From an uncultured Campylobacter sp. (GTDB lineage: Bacteria > Campylobacterota > Campylobacteria > Campylobacterales > Campylobacteraceae): DNA of 51,975 nucleotides. The translations under genes and the position numbers were made by a program. The stretch lies in NCBI RefSeq assembly GCF_937997535.1, contig NZ_CALKTT010000015.1:1-51975 (forward strand), given 5' to 3'. Numbering within the stretch: the first letter of the stretch is position 1; every line of letters starts with the position of its first letter. Below the pieces are notes generated by a model. The model did not search any database and was not told where the DNA came from. It saw only the letters and a program-made list of their open reading frames with translations. This document shows positions 27,042 to 36,217 of the stretch, one piece after another.

Positions 27042-28067
27042 ATGAAAAATTTTATCTTTTTGTGGCTTTTACTTGCGGGCTACGCTTTCGGCGCCGCTAA
27101 AGAGGATGCGGCGGCTTCTACTACGCAGCAGGTGGCATCAAATTTGCCGCAGCCAAATTTTGAAATTTTTTACGATGAAAATGCTAGCGATGCGCAGATA
27201 GATACGGGCTTGGACGCGCTTTTGGAATTCGCGGCGCAAAACAGGGGCAGGATCGACGAGGATTTCGGGGAGTTTGGCGAGCGGATTTTTACGCCCTTTA
27301 TTGCAAATACGAAACTAATGCGAAGCGGAAAGCTTGATTTTACACGAATTACTCGAATACTTGCGTTTAAGCCTGATTTGAACTACAATGAAGGATATAT
27401 CGGCTCGCCGTTGCAAACTGCGATTTCTTACGGCTGTCCGCTTGATTTTGGTGCGGGTATTGATGCGCCAAACAGCGCTGATTTGGGTGCAGACGAAAAG
27501 AATTTAATAACTCCAAGCGAAAAGTTAGGACGTCGCACAATTTTAAAAAATGCGGATGTGCTGCGATTAGTGCGATTTTTGGTAGAGCACGGCGCAAATA
27601 TACATGCACGCGGATCGTTACATCTAGCCACATCGTGCGGAGATTTTGAGACGTTTTCATTGCTTCTTGAGCTGGGCGCTACAGATATTAGCGGCGTGGT
27701 AAGCTCGGTTGCAGGAGGAGAGCTGCTATTTTTACGAGATGCAGGTTTTATCGTTTCGGCATATAAAAATCCGCCTGATCCACGCGTTCGTGAGTTCATA
27801 AATAGCGCAAGATTTAAAAAATTCCGCGACGGAAGGCTACGCTATGTAGAGGAAATTTTAAAATTTCAAAGCTTGCGCGAGCTACCGCAAAATGAGCTAA
27901 CGGGCTTGATTAAGCTAGCCGCAGTACTGGATGATACAGACACGGTGGAGTTTTTGCTCGCTCACGGCCTTTGCAAGCAGAAGGGACTTTGCGAGTTTCT
28001 AAAAGCGCAGGCAAAAACTTACGACGCCGCAAAAATTTCTAAAATTTTAAGCCGCAAAGAGAAGTAA
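27042..28067 (+). CDS. Exported ankyrin-repeat-like protein
   Basis: 341 aa from the ATG at 27042 (GAGGG upstream), with a signal peptide (KNFIFLWLLLAGYAFGAA). The middle carries ankyrin-like helices: VLRLVRFLVEHGANIHA, then LHLATSCGDFETFSLLLELG, and a late AVLDDTDTVEFLLAHG. It is probably a periplasmic protein-protein interaction scaffold. A frame extending to 26961 lacks these start features. Function unknown. Confidence 0.72.
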   Translation: MKNFIFLWLLLAGYAFGAAKEDAAASTTQQVASNLPQPNFEIFYDENASDAQIDTGLDALLEFAAQNRGRIDEDFGEFGERIFTPFIANTKLMRSGKLDFTRITRILAFKPDLNYNEGYIGSPLQTAISYGCPLDFGAGIDAPNSADLGADEKNLITPSEKLGRRTILKNADVLRLVRFLVEHGANIHARGSLHLATSCGDFETFSLLLELGATDISGVVSSVAGGELLFLRDAGFIVSAYKNPPDPRVREFINSARFKKFRDGRLRYVEEILKFQSLRELPQNELTGLIKLAAVLDDTDTVEFLLAHGLCKQKGLCEFLKAQAKTYDAAKISKILSRKEK

Positions 28068-28438
28068 ATTTTAAAATTTAAGCAGTTACGGCGTGGCAAG
28101 CGGATAAATTCGCTATTATAATTGCGCCAGTCGCAGCCGCCCTACTTTGTCATTTAACGCGAGCGAAAAAGCAAAATTTGTTCCGCCTAACCTACCCTCC
28201 TCAGCTTATAAAACAGCTCGCTATTAAGTTCATTCGAGATAAATTTTAATGTATTTGCCAGACAGTGCGGCGGCGGAGGTAAATTTTAAAATTTTATCTT
28301 TATTCGGGTCTATTTTGATAAAAAATTATATCGATTTCAAAACTCCGTAGCTCCAGCACCCAATAAATATTATGAAGATGATATAATGAGCCGAAATTTT
28401 GGATAATACCACTTTATAATTTAAGGACGAGGTGCAGT
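28068..28438. other. Gene-free stretch with a promoter for 28439
   Basis: 371 bases with no supported gene. TATAAT occurs at 28382-28387 and again at 28415-28420, both suitably placed for the gene starting at 28439. Several AAATTT words are present. Confidence 0.5.
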
Positions 28439-28873
28439 GTGAAATTTAGCATAAATGCCGTTATCGGCGGGGCGGATGATGTGCCGATCTATATGCCGGA
28501 TATTGTAAGAGCGGCAAGACAAGAGATTAAAAGGGTTTTTAGCGACTTTGAAATGGAATCTCTACAAAAGATCGATATTTGCCTTTGTTTGAACGAGGAA
28601 ATATTGAGATATTTTACGAAATCGGGAATTTACCAGCCGAAATATTATCTTAAAAGCAAAAAAATTATTGCGTATATTCATTTTAGCTCAGATGAGTGGG
28701 GCTACGATAAAAAGGCAAATGTAGATAAATTTTTAGAAAAGTTCAAGCAATATCTTATAGAGCTTGGAGATATTACCGGGCGGAAGATTGCGAATAATAA
28801 TTTAGAGTTTGACGATACGCAGTACAAAGACAATATAAATAAAATTTTTGAAAATTTAGTAGTAGATTGTTGA
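28439..28873 (+). CDS. Small orphan protein, immunity-like in composition
   Basis: 144 aa, acidic and soluble, with no signal peptide or membrane helix. It starts at a GTG just after GAGGTGCAGT. No family recognised. The size, Asp/Glu/Asn/Lys-rich composition and isolated accessory position resemble orphan immunity proteins of contact-dependent toxin systems, but this is only an impression. No toxin gene is adjacent. Confidence 0.55.
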   Translation: MKFSINAVIGGADDVPIYMPDIVRAARQEIKRVFSDFEMESLQKIDICLCLNEEILRYFTKSGIYQPKYYLKSKKIIAYIHFSSDEWGYDKKANVDKFLEKFKQYLIELGDITGRKIANNNLEFDDTQYKDNINKIFENLVVDC

Positions 28874-28948
28874 AATAAAATTTAAAAGGGCTATCTATCT
28901 GAAGCGGTAAAATTCCACTTCAGATAAAGTAGGCGCTAGCCGAGCCCG

Positions 28949-29003
28949 TGAAATTCCAAACACCTTAAAGCGCAAATAGCGATGAGGTGAGTTTGGAATT
29001 TCA
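28949..29003. repeat. Long inverted repeat, 13-bp arms
   Basis: TGAAATTCCAAAC at 28949-28961 and its exact complement at 28991-29003, with a further ACCT/AGGT pairing inside. A second smaller hairpin (ATCTGAAG/CTTCAGAT) lies just before it. The region is between convergent genes (28439 + and 29136 -), so termination is possible; there is no strong T run. Confidence 0.6.
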
Positions 29004-29135
29004 TCATCAACGATAATTTAAAATTTTGCCCGAAAGCTTATTGGCTAGCTTAAAGCGCCTTGGTTGGCGCCCCGTAGAATTTTAAAGCTCAAGCAGGCGA
29101 TGCGCGGGCAGGGCAAAATTAATCTCGCGCTAGCG

Positions 29136-29648
29136 CTAAATCGCGGCTTTTAGCGCTTCAAATTTCGCGTCTTGCTCGGCTAGCAGCTGTCCTTTCTCGT
29201 CGCGCGAGACGTAAATTTTAAAGATATTCTCGCCCGCCTTGTCGTAAAAGCCCACGAATTTCGAGAGCATGCCCATGAAAGTCTGCGTCACGAGGATGAT
29301 CTTATCGATCTCATCCGTCTTTAGATGACCCCCCAAAATGCCCAGCCCATGCGCCTCATCGCCGTTTGCGCCCATGCCGAAATTATAATATCCCTGCGCG
29401 CTCTTGCCGCTTGGGATCTTGGTTTTAAACTCGATGATGAAGCTCGGCGTATTTTTTACAAAAAGCACCTCACCCCAACTCTCAAGCTCCCTAATGACCT
29501 CGCAGAATTTATCGCCGCCCGTGCTCTTTCCGTAGCGCTCGGGCAGGTTTAGCAGCACGTCGATCTCCTTGGCGCCGAGCTCCTTGCAGATCTGCGCGAT
29601 CGAAATTTTAGGATTTTGCGCGAACAGCGCCTCGATTCTCTCTTTCAT
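29136..29648 (-). CDS. Haem utilisation carrier, HutX/HuvX family
   Basis: 170 aa cytoplasmic protein. The N-terminus is a small helix-turn-helix-like segment (AQICKELGAKEIDVLLNLP); the main fold matches the ChuX/HutX type (GEVLFVKNTPSFIIEFKTKIP, YYNFGMG, AHGLGILGGHLK, FMGMLSKFVGFYDKAGENIFKIYV). Relatives bind haem and carry or degrade it after uptake. The ATG at 29648 is better spaced from AAAGG than the ATG two codons earlier. No haem receptor genes lie beside it. Confidence 0.85.
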   Translation of the reverse strand: MKERIEALFAQNPKISIAQICKELGAKEIDVLLNLPERYGKSTGGDKFCEVIRELESWGEVLFVKNTPSFIIEFKTKIPSGKSAQGYYNFGMGANGDEAHGLGILGGHLKTDEIDKIILVTQTFMGMLSKFVGFYDKAGENIFKIYVSRDEKGQLLAEQDAKFEALKAAI

Positions 29649-29865
29649 TTTCATCCTTTCTAAAATAAAATTTTAAGAGCCATTATAATATAAAAATTCT
29701 AAGTTACAGATAATGGCAATCAATTAAAGAGGATTTGAAAAGCTTATCCTAAGAAAAATTTAGCGCTACAAAGTGCTTATGCATAGAATTTTAAGTGATA
29801 ATACAAAGAATTTTATCTGCACGGAATTTTAGAATTCTAAAATTCCGCAAAGCTTTAGAGCTTTA

Positions 29866-30309
29866 TCATAGCGGATCGTATCCGAAGCGATTGGATCCGC
29901 TATCGCCGCGCTGTACGAAAAACACAAGCAGCACTATCCAACCCACAAATGACACCAAAAGTCCGATATCGCCGAAAAAAGCACCCACGATCGGCGTTAA
30001 AATAAGCAGAAAAAACCAGCCGCTTCTATCGGTGTCATGTAGTCGCCTGACCGATACGGCAATGGCTGGCACGAGCATAGCTAGCTGAAAAAGCGCATCT
30101 ATAATGCCGATTTCTTGATGAACGATCCTGCCGGCTATTATTTGATTATATCCTATCGTAGTGCCTAAAACACCATCTATCAAACTCAAAACAATCCCGC
30201 CAAGCACGGTAAATAGAAAAAACCACCAGTACTCCGACCTTGATGCTCGCCCGCTAAATGCGGCGTATTTTTGCTTTACGCAAGTTTGCACAGACTCCAT
30301 AAAAGTCAT
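29866..30309 (-). CDS. DUF805 inner-membrane protein (copy 1)
   Basis: 147 aa with four helices and the family hallmarks FSGRASRSEYWWFFLF and AVSVRRLHDTDRSGWFFLL. Function unknown. AAGGAG precedes the ATG and a TATAAT lies further up. A paralogue at 37639-38046 has the same start (MTFMESVxTC) and a related upstream region, pointing to duplication with its promoter. Confidence 0.87.
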   Translation of the reverse strand: MTFMESVQTCVKQKYAAFSGRASRSEYWWFFLFTVLGGIVLSLIDGVLGTTIGYNQIIAGRIVHQEIGIIDALFQLAMLVPAIAVSVRRLHDTDRSGWFFLLILTPIVGAFFGDIGLLVSFVGWIVLLVFFVQRGDSGSNRFGYDPL

Positions 30310-30362
30310 TTTAAACTCCTTTTTTAAAATAATATAAGATTATACTAATCGCCCTTAAATAC

Positions 30363-31841
30363 CTAAAACTCCCGCCTATTCATCTGCCTTACGTGATACG
30401 CCAGATTCTCTAGATTGTAGCCACCTTTTGAAGCGGTAACCTCCCTAGTGCCATAAACCGCCGAAACATTTAAAACTACCGAAGCTAACCACCCTATGGC
30501 AAATACTAAAGCGAAAAGCTGCGAGTCAAGCGCTATCAAGACTAGAGTTACTATCTCCGTAGCTGCAATAACATAAAACGCTCTTAGATAGTTTTTCTCT
30601 CCGCTGCAATCATAAAGCTCTTTACTAACTAGCAGCTGATAGATAAGATATACCGCTGTGCATACGCAATAAATGCTTATCATAAAAACTGATGGATTAA
30701 ACAATTCAAATCCTACAAATATAGTGCTTACTGCGCTTATAGCCGAGGAAACCCCGACTAGCACGGCGTTTGATAGCAGATCCGTGCTGCGTATAGCGCG
30801 CGCTAAAAAATATAGCCCCACAGCTAGGCATATCATAGATATAAGTCCGACGCCCTCCAACGCACCAACTTTATCTACATTCTTGATATATCTGCCTACC
30901 GCATTTAACGCCTCAAGCCCAAACGCTATGTAAAGGGTAGTTTTGGCAGTAGATAGATTTTCGCTCTGCTCTTTAGCGTCATCCGTATAAACATACAGGA
31001 TTGCTCCCACGCCTACGGATACATTTAGCTTTCGCACCATATCAGGCAACCTAAAAAAGTCGCTAATAAGCCAGATTAAAAATAAAACATTGGGCACCGA
31101 GAAAATAACCATAAAATGAAAAAAGCCCTGTTCTATATCTTTTAGGTCTGATGCTTGCACGCCCAAATCCGGACGAGATGAGTTTATAAGCGCTAACAGA
31201 TCGTTACCTTCTATACTCGTCCATATGACAGCAACCACTACTAAAAAAAGCCAGATGAGAAATGGCAGCCCGCCTAAAAGCTGAAAAATCGCGGAGATTA
31301 TACGCCCAAGATAAAATCTATGCGCACCGAAAGGCCCGAGGAACATATAAAATACGTAGGCTTTATTTAGATCGTAAACCTTAGCTGAGCTTTGCGTAGA
31401 GTTAATTCTATCGGAATTTGAGGAAGCTGAATTTTGCCAAGTGGAATTCTGCTCCACAAAATTCTGCGAGTTTGCGGCATTCTCGGTAGAATTCAAACTT
31501 TTAGCGTTAGAATCTTGCTCGCCAGAGCCTGTCGCGGCAGAATCTCGCAAAATAGAATTTTCTTCATCCAAGCCTTGAGCTGCAAAAGCTAAATTTTGCT
31601 CCGCAGAATTCTGTGGAGTAAAATTTTGCCTTATGGAAGTGGAATTTTGCTCTATAGAATTCTGAGCCGCAGAATTTTGCTCTATAGTATCATCCGCCGC
31701 AAGTTCTTCTTGCGCTAAATCTAAATTCTCAGATTGCTCCTGTGGCTTCTCGTCCAAGGGCTTTTTCTCTTCGCCACTTTTACGTCTTATACTGGCTAGC
31801 GACGCAGGATTGCTGCTGCTGCCCCAAATATCTTCGCCCAT
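30363..31841 (-). CDS. TM2-domain membrane protein with a QNS-rich N-terminal tail
   Basis: 492 aa. Residues about 30-155 are low complexity, built from repeated EQNS/QNS/QNF units. Then comes a TM2 domain (YVFYMFLGPFGAHRFYLGRI) and several further hydrophobic helices, about eight in all. The low-complexity part is encoded by DNA packed with GAATTC/GAATTT/AAATTC words (31411-31735). AAGGAGAGCAG precedes the ATG. Function unknown; a disordered cytoplasmic tail on a membrane protein is the plain reading. Confidence 0.78.
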   Translation of the reverse strand: MGEDIWGSSSNPASLASIRRKSGEEKKPLDEKPQEQSENLDLAQEELAADDTIEQNSAAQNSIEQNSTSIRQNFTPQNSAEQNLAFAAQGLDEENSILRDSAATGSGEQDSNAKSLNSTENAANSQNFVEQNSTWQNSASSNSDRINSTQSSAKVYDLNKAYVFYMFLGPFGAHRFYLGRIISAIFQLLGGLPFLIWLFLVVVAVIWTSIEGNDLLALINSSRPDLGVQASDLKDIEQGFFHFMVIFSVPNVLFLIWLISDFFRLPDMVRKLNVSVGVGAILYVYTDDAKEQSENLSTAKTTLYIAFGLEALNAVGRYIKNVDKVGALEGVGLISMICLAVGLYFLARAIRSTDLLSNAVLVGVSSAISAVSTIFVGFELFNPSVFMISIYCVCTAVYLIYQLLVSKELYDCSGEKNYLRAFYVIAATEIVTLVLIALDSQLFALVFAIGWLASVVLNVSAVYGTREVTASKGGYNLENLAYHVRQMNRREF

Positions 31842-31930
31842 CTGCTCTCCTTGATTTTTAAAGCAATTTTACCTGAAATTTAAGGAATTTTTGTATATTC
31901 GCCACTACAAATTCAAAGCAAAGGACAAAA

Positions 31931-32455
31931 ATGTCAACAGTAACATTCCAAGGAAAGCCCGTAGAGTTAAGCGGGCAAGAGATAAATCTAGGTGATCGCG
32001 CGCCGCAAGTACGCTTAGTAGCTCAAGATCTAAGCGAAATCGAGATCGCTAGCGGCAAGCACGTGCAAATCATCGTCGCCGTGCCGTCGCTAGATACGCC
32101 CGTCTGCGCGACGGAGGCACGTAAGTTCAACGAGCGCGCCGCATCGCTTCCTAACACTGAAGTAATCGTCGTTTCGATGGATTTACCGTTTGCGATGGGG
32201 AGGTTTTGCACGACTGAGGGGATCAAAAATCTACGCGTTGCAAGCGATTTCCGCGATAAAGAATTTTGTCGCCGCTACGGCACCCTCATCGCCAGCGGCG
32301 CATTAGCAGGTCTTAGTGCCAGAGCAATCTTCGTCATAGATACCGCAGGCGTTGTGGTTTATAAAGAGCTCGTAAGCGACATAGCCTCTGAGCCCGACTA
32401 CGACGCAGCGCTAGATTTTGCAGAGCTCGTCGCTCGCAACAGCTGCTCTAACTGA
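31931..32455 (+). CDS. tpx: Thiol peroxidase
   Basis: Atypical 2-Cys peroxiredoxin reducing hydroperoxides. Seen: LDTPVCATEARKFNE with peroxidatic Cys59, and GRFCTTEG with resolving Cys93; Thr56 and Arg-containing active-site neighbours are in place. 174 aa is normal. AAAGGAC precedes the ATG. It is monocistronic. It is often induced by oxidative stress in Campylobacter, but no operator is evident here. Confidence 0.95.
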   Translation: MSTVTFQGKPVELSGQEINLGDRAPQVRLVAQDLSEIEIASGKHVQIIVAVPSLDTPVCATEARKFNERAASLPNTEVIVVSMDLPFAMGRFCTTEGIKNLRVASDFRDKEFCRRYGTLIASGALAGLSARAIFVIDTAGVVVYKELVSDIASEPDYDAALDFAELVARNSCSN

Positions 32456-32673
32456 GCAAGATAATAGATCCAAGGTTTGGATAATTTTCGCCTCGCTTTA
32501 GTTCACTACTTTAAGCAAATTCGCCCTACTGCAAGTAAAAAACGAAGTAGGGCGCTTAAAATCCACTTCAATTTTACATTTTGATTTTACGCTTTAATTT
32601 TCGCTCCAGCGTACGCAAAGCTATTAACGCACTGCGATAGCAAGCGAACGAGCACGAAATTTAATAGGATCGC

Positions 32674-32702
32674 CTGCTGCTAAATTTTAAATTTAGCAGC
32701 AG
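32674..32702. terminator. Perfect 29-bp palindrome between convergent genes
   Basis: Arms CTGCTGCTAAATTT and AAATTTAGCAGCAG with a single central T. A second hairpin (GCGGG ... CCCGC) follows within 30 bases, and an earlier one (CGCCCTACT/AGTAGGGCG) lies near 32520-32560. The site is between convergent tpx and the SUKH-like gene, so transcription termination or blocking is likely. There is no T run typical of intrinsic terminators. Confidence 0.5.
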
Positions 32703-32731
32703 CGGGAGTTGAAAATTTAAAATTTGCCCGC

Positions 32732-33448
32732 TTAACTACTCCACGCGATAAACTCGCTAAAAGAGATCTCCCGCGCGTAAAATTTAACTCCGAGCGAGGC
32801 GAGTTTGTCCTGCAGCGGTAGCACCGATTCCCCTATGCCGCTAAATACGCAAAGCGGCAAATTTTGTGTTCTCTCTTTGGTCGCTGCAAAGCTCTCGTCC
32901 TCAAAAATTTTCTTTAAAAACACGAGCGTTTTTACCTTGTCCGCGCCCACATCCTCGATGAAAACGCTGAAATATTTATATCCCGGCTCCTCGCGCGCTT
33001 CATCTTCCTGCGCGTAGTCGTCCGCCAGCTCTCGGTAAAATTCGTTGTTTAAATCAGCAAGCGGCGCGATCGCTTCAAGCGAGCAAGGCGCCTCAAACGC
33101 GGCAAGTGCGGTTAAAATTTCTTCAAATTTAACGATGTCGTCCGCGACCTTTATCGGCTCCCACGAGCCCGCGCCGTGATAGGCAAAATACACCGGCGAG
33201 GCGTCCCCGAGGGCAAAATCCACGAAAAACGGATCGTCCATGCCGTTACGCGCGATGACCCGCCAGCTCTTGCGCCACTGTCCTGGTGCGTCGTCTGCTA
33301 GCTCCTCGCCAGTTTTGCGGCCAACGAGTCTATATCCTTCCTGAAAACTCTCAAACTCGCCCTCATCGGGATAGAGAAACGGCAGCAAAATGGACTCTGA
33401 AACTATGCGTTTGCGGATAAAATTTTGGATCAAATTCGAGATTTGCAC
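32732..33448 (-). CDS. SMI1/KNR4 (SUKH)-like protein
   Basis: 238 aa soluble acidic protein. The SUKH pattern is seen in WRVIARNGMDDPFFVDF and ASPVYFAYHGAGSWEPIKVADDIVKF. The start is a GTG with AAAGGT upstream. SUKH proteins often act as immunity proteins to polymorphic toxins, but no toxin is adjacent here. The C-terminal third (KVKTLVFLKKIF ... FSEFIAWSS) is not part of the core motif and is unassigned. Confidence 0.65.
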   Translation of the reverse strand: MQISNLIQNFIRKRIVSESILLPFLYPDEGEFESFQEGYRLVGRKTGEELADDAPGQWRKSWRVIARNGMDDPFFVDFALGDASPVYFAYHGAGSWEPIKVADDIVKFEEILTALAAFEAPCSLEAIAPLADLNNEFYRELADDYAQEDEAREEPGYKYFSVFIEDVGADKVKTLVFLKKIFEDESFAATKERTQNLPLCVFSGIGESVLPLQDKLASLGVKFYAREISFSEFIAWSS

Positions 33449-33756
33449 GGCGCGACCTTTGGGTTAAATTTGAGCGAATTTTAGCAGAGTTTTTAATCCG
33501 CGCAAAATTTACGTTTGAATTTGACGAATATGAAAGAAAGTAAATTTACGCTCAAAGTTTGATGAATTAAATTTGAGCACAAAAAGGCAAGCCAAGATTT
33601 GCAAGACGAGACGACGCGCCGCCAGAAAAACGTAAGCGGAAGTATTTTAAGATGGATTTGAATGTTGCGACGAAAATTTCGTCCCAAGACTAGGCAATTA
33701 GCCTGTCGCAGGGCGAAATTTTCTAGCTCATTCAAAGACGCTTAAAAGACGACGCG
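33449..33756. other. Gene-free stretch
   Basis: About 310 bases upstream of the SUKH-like gene and downstream of torA copy 1. An 80-codon minus-strand frame (33493-33735) exists, but it has no recognisable motif or binding site and its composition looks like read-through of AAATTT-rich DNA. No terminator identified with certainty. Confidence 0.5.
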
Positions 33757-36204
33757 CTACAAAGATTGTAGGATTTTAGGTTTACCAAATGCCGTAATCG
33801 GCTTAATCTCTCCCTTAAATTTCTCAATCTGCGCTAGCACGGTGTGAGCCGAGTTGCTCTGCGCGAGACTTGACGTGCCCTTATCAAACGTAAGCACGTT
33901 TACGCAGCCGTGCTGGCAGAGGCTCTTCTCGCCCCAAACCTCGGGGTCATACCACGCGCCCTCGCAGATCGCTGCGACGCGCTCGGGCACGATGTCGGTG
34001 ACGAGCACGCCCGCTAGAATTTCGCCGCGATCGTTGAAAACGCGCACGATGTCGCCATTTGCAAGCCCGCGTGCTTCGGCGTCTTTTGGATTGATAAGCA
34101 CCGGCTCTCTGCCGCTAACCTCGGCAAAATTTCTGATGATCGAGTTGTTTAGCTGGCTGTGCAGGCGGTAGCGAGAGTGCGGGCTTACGACGTGGATCGG
34201 GTACTTCGCCGTCTTTTTCGCATCTCCCAGCCACTCCTTAGGCTCGATCCAAGTAGGCATCGGCGGGCAGTCGGCATAGCCCATCTTAGCGATTACGGGC
34301 GAGTAAAGCTCGATCTTACCCGACGGCGTGCCGAGGCGGTTTTTGGCGGGATTTTCGCGGAATGCCACAAGGCGCGTGTATAGCGCGCTGGTCTCGTCGT
34401 CCTTTTCAAAGCGCACGAAGCCTTTGTCGTAAAATTCCTCAAAGCTAGGCATCGTTATATTTAGGCCTTTGGCTTGCTCTACGGCATCTGCGTAGAATTC
34501 CTTCATCCAGCCTAGCTCGTCCTTGCCCTCGCTAAAGACCTCGCCGTATCCCCAGCGCTTGCAGATCTGCTCGCAGATCCAAAAGTCGCTCTTGCTCTCG
34601 CCCATCGGCTCGATTGCAGGTCTGTAAGCGACTATATATTCGCCCGTAGCGCCCGTTTGGTTGATGTCGTTGCGCTCGACCTCGATCGCGACGGGAAGCA
34701 CGATGTCGCTAAGCTTCGCCGTACTCGTCCAGTAAGGCTCGGCGGTGATGACGGTGTCAAATTTACGCCATTGCCTCACAATATTATTCACGTCCTGATG
34801 GCGCGTAAACATCGATCCGCACGCCATATACGCGACTCTCATATGCGGCAGTTTGATCTTGGTGCCGTCATAATCGATCTGCTTGCCCGGATGCTCCAGC
34901 GCCTCTATGCTGCGAGAGGACGGGATGGTGATATTTTTCGCGCTTTTCCAAGGCGCAGAGCCCGTATTTTCGTATTTTTCATCTATGCGCGTGCTAAGTC
35001 CCTTTAAAATAGGAGCCACCTTGTTCGTAGCGCCCGCAGAGCCGTAGCCCAAGCTAAATTCAAAGCCGAGCCCCTCCTTGCCGATATATCCCAGCATCGC
35101 ATTAAGCGCCACTAGCGCCCAGAAAGGCTGCTCGCCGTGATCTGCGCGCTGCAAACCGCGACCGATCAGGATCGTGCTCGGCTCCTTTGCAAGCGCCGTA
35201 GCAAATTTCGCAATAGCCTCCTCGCTAAGTCCGCAAATTTTGCTCGCCCAAGCTGCATCCTTTACGATTTTATCGCTCTCGCCTAGAAAATACGCTTTAA
35301 ATTTATTAAACCCGACGGTGTATTTTTTGATAAATTCCTCATCGTAGAGCTTATTCGTAAACAGATAATGGCACATACCGATGATGAGTGCGGTATCGGT
35401 GTTTGGGCGCACGATTATATCTTCGCTGCCGAAGTAACGCGCGGTGTCGTTTCTCATCACGTTTACGCTGTAGGTTTTGATGCCAGATTTTTTAAGCTCT
35501 TGCATGCCGATATAGCCGTCGTGCGTAGGCGGAACGGATGAAATTTGATTGGTTACCGCAGGATCAGTCGCCCAAAATACGACGTTTTTGGCGTTTTTGA
35601 CGATCGCTTTCCACGTAGTAGGCGCATCATAAACGGCGCTTGAGCCCAGCACGTGAGGCATGATGACGAGCCCCGCGCCGGTGGAGTAATCGCCGCTTTC
35701 CTCTACGTAGCCGCCTAAAATTTTAAGCATTCGGTGCGCTACGGTGCGCCCCCAGCCGATCTTACCGCTGCCGCCCCACCAGTAGCACTCGCCGTAGATC
35801 GCCTCGGCGCCGTATTTGTCGAAATTTTCTTTCAAAGCCTTCGCCGCTAGATCAAGAGCTACGTCCCAGCTAACGCGCACGAACTCCTCTTTGCCGCGCA
35901 GTTCGCTCTTTGCCGTGCCTTTAGCCTTCAGATAGCTTTTACGCACCATCGGATAGAGCACGCGGTTTTCATTTTGGATATTATCGGGCAAGCTGTAATT
36001 CATCGTATTTGGAAATTTATCGCCTTCAAAATCGCTTACCGAAACGATCTGCGACGAGTTTAAATTTAGCCAAAAAGGGCCGAATCTATTCGCGCCGAAT
36101 ACCTTTTTGTTATCAAAAATCGTCTGCGTTACTCCCTCAATCCTGCTAGCGCTTGCTGCGCTTGCGCCTAAAATCCCTGCCTTTAAAAAGTCTCGCCTTT
36201 TCAT
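33757..36204 (-). CDS. torA: Periplasmic TMAO/DMSO-type molybdoreductase, copy 1
   Basis: 815 aa molybdopterin guanine dinucleotide enzyme of the DMSO-reductase family, reducing N- or S-oxides. Seen: a twin-arginine export signal (MKRRDFLKAG); the molybdenum Ser ligand in GDYSTGAGLVIMPHV (Ser174); and the C-terminal cofactor-binding domain with LHSQLNNS, LINPKDAEARGL and CEGAWYDPE. There is no iron-sulphur cysteine motif at the N-terminus, as in TorA/BisC. It follows its mono-haem cytochrome after 13 bases, the same pairing as in C. jejuni Cj0264c/Cj0265c. Whether TMAO, DMSO or another oxide is preferred cannot be told. Confidence 0.9.
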   Translation of the reverse strand: MKRRDFLKAGILGASAASASRIEGVTQTIFDNKKVFGANRFGPFWLNLNSSQIVSVSDFEGDKFPNTMNYSLPDNIQNENRVLYPMVRKSYLKAKGTAKSELRGKEEFVRVSWDVALDLAAKALKENFDKYGAEAIYGECYWWGGSGKIGWGRTVAHRMLKILGGYVEESGDYSTGAGLVIMPHVLGSSAVYDAPTTWKAIVKNAKNVVFWATDPAVTNQISSVPPTHDGYIGMQELKKSGIKTYSVNVMRNDTARYFGSEDIIVRPNTDTALIIGMCHYLFTNKLYDEEFIKKYTVGFNKFKAYFLGESDKIVKDAAWASKICGLSEEAIAKFATALAKEPSTILIGRGLQRADHGEQPFWALVALNAMLGYIGKEGLGFEFSLGYGSAGATNKVAPILKGLSTRIDEKYENTGSAPWKSAKNITIPSSRSIEALEHPGKQIDYDGTKIKLPHMRVAYMACGSMFTRHQDVNNIVRQWRKFDTVITAEPYWTSTAKLSDIVLPVAIEVERNDINQTGATGEYIVAYRPAIEPMGESKSDFWICEQICKRWGYGEVFSEGKDELGWMKEFYADAVEQAKGLNITMPSFEEFYDKGFVRFEKDDETSALYTRLVAFRENPAKNRLGTPSGKIELYSPVIAKMGYADCPPMPTWIEPKEWLGDAKKTAKYPIHVVSPHSRYRLHSQLNNSIIRNFAEVSGREPVLINPKDAEARGLANGDIVRVFNDRGEILAGVLVTDIVPERVAAICEGAWYDPEVWGEKSLCQHGCVNVLTFDKGTSSLAQSNSAHTVLAQIEKFKGEIKPITAFGKPKILQSL

Positions 36205-36217
36205 CTGATCTCCTTTG

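Noticed and set aside
33493..33735. 80-codon minus-strand frame downstream of torA copy 1
   Set aside because: No ribosome binding site or motif; the composition reflects AAATTT-rich DNA.
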